The position numbers and the translations under genes were made by a program. Positions 60,422-64,000 of a stretch of DNA of 64,000 nucleotides are shown in pieces. The stretch comes from Acestrorhynchus altus (Eukaryota > Chordata > Actinopteri > Characiformes > Acestrorhynchidae), in the NCBI GenBank assembly GCA_034509495.1, contig CM067519.1, forward strand, positions 21,666,953 through 21,730,952, written 5' to 3'. Position 1 is the stretch's first letter; each line of letters opens with the position of its first letter. The notes beneath the pieces were generated by a model. That model saw only the letters and a program-made list of their open reading frames with translations, had not been told where the DNA came from and did no database searches.

Positions 60422-61096
60422 CTATTGGAAAAGAAGGGAACAGAATTTGAATGTAGGACAGTGTCTGAGATTGTAGTGTGTAGATCTATGAGGTTAACTA
60501 GAGGACCTGAATGCTGTCACCACCACACTGTCAAAAAAGCAGTCAAGAAGAAAAGTTTCTCTTTAACTACAACTTGCTCATAACAGTTTATAGTGTTTAT
60601 CAGCACTGCAGCTCCAGTCTTAAAGACATCCTCCTACTGCTTTGTTTTTTTAATTTGAAGTAGTGTTCTTAAATATCCTGCACCGTTTGGTGATACTAAA
60701 TTCCTCTGGACACTAGAGCTCCCGGAAAGTCTGGAAAACTGCTTCCCACACGTTCTTCTCTGCTGCCCACACTCTGCTGCTCTCCTCCTCTACACATTTC
60801 CCAGGACAATCCCACAATATCTCAATGGGTTTTAAATTGTGCCTGAATTTAACTTAATGGACAGTGTAGCTGTGTTGAACTGTCTTGAAGGAAAATCTCT
60901 CATTTGGTGTTGATTGTTGCTGGGAACCACCAGGATAAATACATAAAAAACAGGTGGTACACATCAACGTATGCTATCGTCAGGTCCCCCATCATTGTTC
61001 AGGTCTTGTTCAATTCCTCTCTCCCTTCGCCAATCAACTATTGCTCATATCTTAAACAATAAATCTTAATCAATCTTACCTCCCGAAATTTACACA

Positions 61097-61198
61097 TTAT
61101 CCTGCTTTTGTGTCCACTAGTTGCATCTGCACATTGATGGGCATGGCCTCTCCTCCGTATCCACCTTTTGACTGCATTTGGTTCTGAATTGAGTTAAC
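61097..61198 (-). CDS. cdc42se2: cdc42se2 last coding exon
   Basis: CTCAG acceptor, 33 codons ending DTKAG, then TAA at 61099-61097. Confidence 0.94.
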   Translation of the reverse strand, partial: VNSIQNQMQSKGGYGGEAMPINVQMQLVDTKAG

Positions 61199-61475
61199 CT
61201 GAGGAAGAAAGCAAACAAACCTAATAAGCTGCGCCCTGTGTTTTTATTTTCATATCTACAACACTCTAGGAAAAGGAGAACTGTCCTTGTATTCACTAGT
61301 AAGAATAAAGTTGCTTTTGCAGGCAAGTTACAATCAGCTAATACTCTGGCACTCTGGCACCATTTAGACTTACAGAGTCCATGCCACTGAACAGATCTCC
61401 AGAGCCCACATGGGCCGTATGGACAAAGTTTGTTGGCTCGCCAATCATGCTCCGGTCGATACGCCTCCGCCGCTT
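61097..61475 (-). CDS. cdc42se2: CDC42 small effector 2, last two coding exons (partial gene)
   Basis: CDC42SE2 is a small adaptor of about 84 residues that binds active Cdc42 through a CRIB motif and affects actin at the plasma membrane and immune synapse. Exon 61475-61374 (34 codons, phase 0) starts KRRRRIDRSMIGEPTNFVHT, the CRIB motif with its basic lead. Exon 61198-61097 (33 codons and TAA) contains SIQNQMQSKGGYGG and VQMQLVDTKAG. The 175-bp intron has GT-AG ends. The C-terminus is one residue longer than in human, with EAMPIN instead of GMPAN. It is clearly CDC42SE2 rather than CDC42SE1, which has a different tail. The first coding exon, carrying the palmitoylated cysteines, was not found up to 64000. 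Confidence 0.93.
61374..61475 (-). CDS. cdc42se2: cdc42se2 CRIB exon
   Basis: CACAG acceptor, then 34 codons, then TCT and a GTAAGT donor. It encodes the polybasic stretch KRRRR and the CRIB core IGEPTNFVHTAHVGSG. Confidence 0.94.
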
Positions 61476-63075
61476 CTGTGGAAAGAACAGGAAACATGGC
61501 TTTAGCAAAGAAGCTCAGAGATTATCACACATTCACTGGGGGAAAAAATGCCCGTGCTGTTCTTCTACAGTGAAGATTTGGACAATGAATAGGACAACTT
61601 GCATGAACTACAACTGTTCACTACCACCACCTGCTGGACAAGACCTCAGCCAAGATAGCTACATAAAATGTGTCTACAATTATAGGGAAAGGATTGGCTG
61701 GGAAAGGATTTAATAGATCTCAAAATAATCAGAAATCAGCAACTGCCAACATGTCCGGGTCAGGCCGTCCTAGCAGGTTCAGTCCAAGAGCAGACCACAA
61801 GATGCATAAACAATCCAACAATCATAAATGTCATCACAAGATAGCTCTCCCCGGTTTAATATCATTAAAATGAAGATCAAATGCATCTATGTTTACATAA
61901 ATTTTTACAAAAAAAGATTTTCACGAGGAGTGCTAATGTCTACAAAATGAGTATGATTTTCCCTTCTAGGAGAAAACAACAGCTACAATATTAGCCAATC
62001 ATATAAACACAAGAATGTCATTTTAACCCAATTAGACAACTCTCTGATCCCTGATCCTTTATAAAGAGAATGTCTGCAATCAGTACAGAGGCCTACAGTC
62101 TGTGTTCTATGTAAGCAACTCTATTCCCTTCACTGACCTTTTAAGCAAACACTGATTTGGCAGAGGGCAAATGAGGCTTGCACAATCAAGCCTTGTCAGA
62201 CATATTTACCGTATGGCTATAAGTTTGAACGCAGTGGCACCTCATAGTCAAAACATAATTAGGGAGACACGCTGCCTTGGCTTTGCCTCTCTCGCTTCAT
62301 TTGTTCGACAGATTAAACGTCGATCACTTCAGGTCAGTTCCCAGCTCAAGCCTCTATCTGAAAAATGTTCTCCTTCTTTCTGTTATTCAGTAACAAGTCA
62401 GTCACTGCTCACGACCCCATACAGCTGTTGCTATGGTGACCGAGCAGCGATCAAGGAGGTGGATTCTTACACCTCCATGATCATGGAGTGGCGAGACCTG
62501 CAGTTGGAGTTTCAGAGCATGTCATTCAGCGACAGTTCCTCCATCGTGCTCTAATTAACAGTTACAGCTGCCCCATTTAACATTCACATCCACGTTCACT
62601 GGACATTAGGCAGCATAGAAGCCAGTACAATGGAATGGAGGTGGAGAAGGCAGTGAATTAAACATGGAGGTGAAGGTCCGTTTCTTCATCTGAGAGAGGT
62701 TCATCACAGCTGATGGAATCTAGCATCCCTGAATCCCTGATTCCTTTTCTGAAATAGTTGATACAATTCCAGAGACAAAACACAGAGGATGTCTGCAATG
62801 TGAGTGTATTCTCAGGCATGCAAAGTAATAAGGAATGTTGGCTGGAATCTGGAATTATGAGGTGCTACGAGTAGGTGCTGGGCAACATAATGATATGTTA
62901 TTGTTCTGTGATAAATTACATTAACGGAGACAACAGTTTTTTGATGCTGCATTCCACAGCACCAGATCTCTATGTTCCCCTCTGATAGCATATCTGTCAA
63001 ATGAACTGAGAGCTGGAATAATATCAAACATGTCTGGTCTAGTAAACATCTAGTGTTTATAGACTCGTCATTAAA

Positions 63076-63265
63076 AATAGTTGCACCCAAAAGAAAGTAT
63101 TGGATTGCAATACTATTGGGAAACAAGATAAAGGTTCCCAGGTACAATAAATGATGAAAATTTTTGATTGATATGGGCAATACAGAAGTGGTGTTTCTTA
63201 GTATGGCATTCAGCATAATGCAACATGCCAGACATCTTGGCATGGAGTTGTAGAGGTCTGCCACC
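63076..63265 (-). pseudogene. Tc1/mariner-like transposase relic, extreme C-terminus
   Basis: The reverse strand encodes LYNSMPRCLACCIM, the last helix of a Tc1-type transposase. Downstream, ATTGCAATCCAATACTTTCT and TTTTGGGTGCAAC match the terminus beside the relic at 42845. Same family, decayed. Confidence 0.55.
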
Positions 63266-63609
63266 AATTGTTTTGCATATAAAACTATTAATTATAAACC
63301 AGTACTGTTTTGGTTGAATTAATAGATCATTGCAAACCTTGCTTTACCTTGATATATTAGTATTTTCTCACATCACTATTTGTGAATGTCAACTCTCACT
63401 CGCATCTCTACTACAAAAACGGGGCCTCATAAACTAAGACGCAATTCTTTTTTCTTCTAGTTTATGACAACAGTGTGATCCATTATAAGAGCAGAGCTGT
63501 GAATAATTCTCTTGTTTATAACACATCATGGATCTGATGTAGACTTTTCTCAAGAACAAATGGAAGAAAATTCTTATAAAAATACTAAAAACTAAAAAGT
63601 GCTTCCACC

Positions 63610-63800
63610 ACTATTCTTTTCAGACTACCCATTGCATCATTGCTGGGTAGCCAACACACTCGGAGTAGAGCGTCCAGCCCCGATAAAATGGCCATCTCTC
63701 CAACCAGAGAAAACATTAAGAGAGAAAATTTTGTCCTCTCCAGCTGCCAGCTGCAAGCAGCATCACAAGATTCGAACCTATGATCCTTAGATCATAGTTA
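63610..63800 (-). repeat. SINE family B, reverse copy
   Basis: CATTGCATCATTGCTGGGTA, GCCAACACACTCGGAG and a B-box complement ATTCGAACCTATGATCC. Most of the middle is deleted. Confidence 0.65.
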
Positions 63801-64000
63801 TTTTAAAGAGTTTGTTTATAAAAAATGGACATCTGTCATTAATCTAGCAAGTTGGCTACATTTATAATGTCTTTTCCACTTGAACTTCCTTTCAATCATA
63901 CACATTCCCTCCAGAATTCCACTGTCAAGAGCTCTGTATAACACAAAGGTATGTAAATGAAAAAAATTCATGGTTGTAATGAAACTATTTTACCGCCCCT

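Larger units (their letters stand above)
57445..61096 (-). other. cdc42se2: Probable long 3' UTR of cdc42se2
   Basis: From the cdc42se2 stop to the poly(A) signal at 57439 I see almost no mobile element, in contrast to the rest of the window. AT-rich, repeat-poor sequence after a stop codon is typical of long 3' UTRs. Two exon-like pieces inside it (59971-60021 and 60216-60421) are listed separately. Confidence 0.45.
61476..64000 (-). other. cdc42se2: cdc42se2 intron (runs out of the window)
   Basis: No first coding exon was found. The interval holds a Tc1-like relic, a SINE copy and a plus-strand frame at 62406-62554 of unclear meaning. Confidence 0.6.

Noticed and set aside
62812..63267. 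151-codon minus-strand open frame as a gene
   Set aside because: Its first residues are the end of a Tc1-like transposase and the rest is transposon terminal sequence; it is a relic.
1..64000. CRISPR arrays, phage, plasmid or bacterial operons
   Set aside because: None seen; introns, SINEs and vertebrate genes show animal nuclear DNA.

Overview
This is vertebrate nuclear DNA, most likely from a ray-finned fish. It is AT-rich, has long introns with GT-AG splice sites, and carries many short repeats of kinds common in teleosts: tRNA-derived SINEs, hAT-like foldback elements, Tc1/mariner relics and CA, GA and ATT microsatellites. The repeats suggest an otophysan fish (characin/catfish group), but the sequence does not fix the species. 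There are no bacterial genes, operons, CRISPR arrays, rRNA genes or intact tRNA genes.

Three protein-coding genes are supported, all on the minus strand and head to tail: cdc42se2, then sptlc1, then ror2. (1) 61097-61475 holds the last two coding exons of cdc42se2, a small CRIB-domain effector of Cdc42. Its first coding exon was not found and probably lies beyond 64000. (2) 41261-52062 is a complete sptlc1, the non-catalytic subunit of serine palmitoyltransferase. It has 15 coding exons; all phases join and the product is 472 residues, one shorter than human SPTLC1. (3) 38670-38748 is a signal-peptide first exon in a CpG-rich setting. I assign it to ror2, mainly because ROR2 lies directly downstream of SPTLC1 on the same strand in human. 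On that reading, 1-38669 is the first part of a very long ror2 intron 1. No further exon was recognised there.

Layout: 1-38.67 kb is repeat-rich presumed intron with some unique, enhancer-like stretches. 38.24-38.64 kb is a ~50-bp tandem array just inside the ror2 splice donor. 38.64-39.06 kb is the CpG-rich ror2 start, with a ZNF143-like site at 39461-39476. 39.5-41 kb holds two transposon relics and the sptlc1 3' UTR. 41.26-52.06 kb is sptlc1, with transposon relics and a 15-bp minisatellite in its introns. 52.1-57.4 kb is intergenic, with two microsatellites and a nested-repeat stack. 57.4-61.1 kb is probably the long, repeat-poor 3' UTR of cdc42se2. 61.5-64 kb is cdc42se2 intron.

The genes have unrelated jobs (Cdc42 signalling, sphingolipid synthesis, Wnt5a receptor) and there is no sign that they act together. 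I found no convincing undescribed system. The best leads are the ror2 start region, the ZNF143-like site, two unexplained exon-like stretches near 60 kb, the 15-bp minisatellite in sptlc1 intron 1, and an hAT-like element with a near-perfect 8-bp target duplication.
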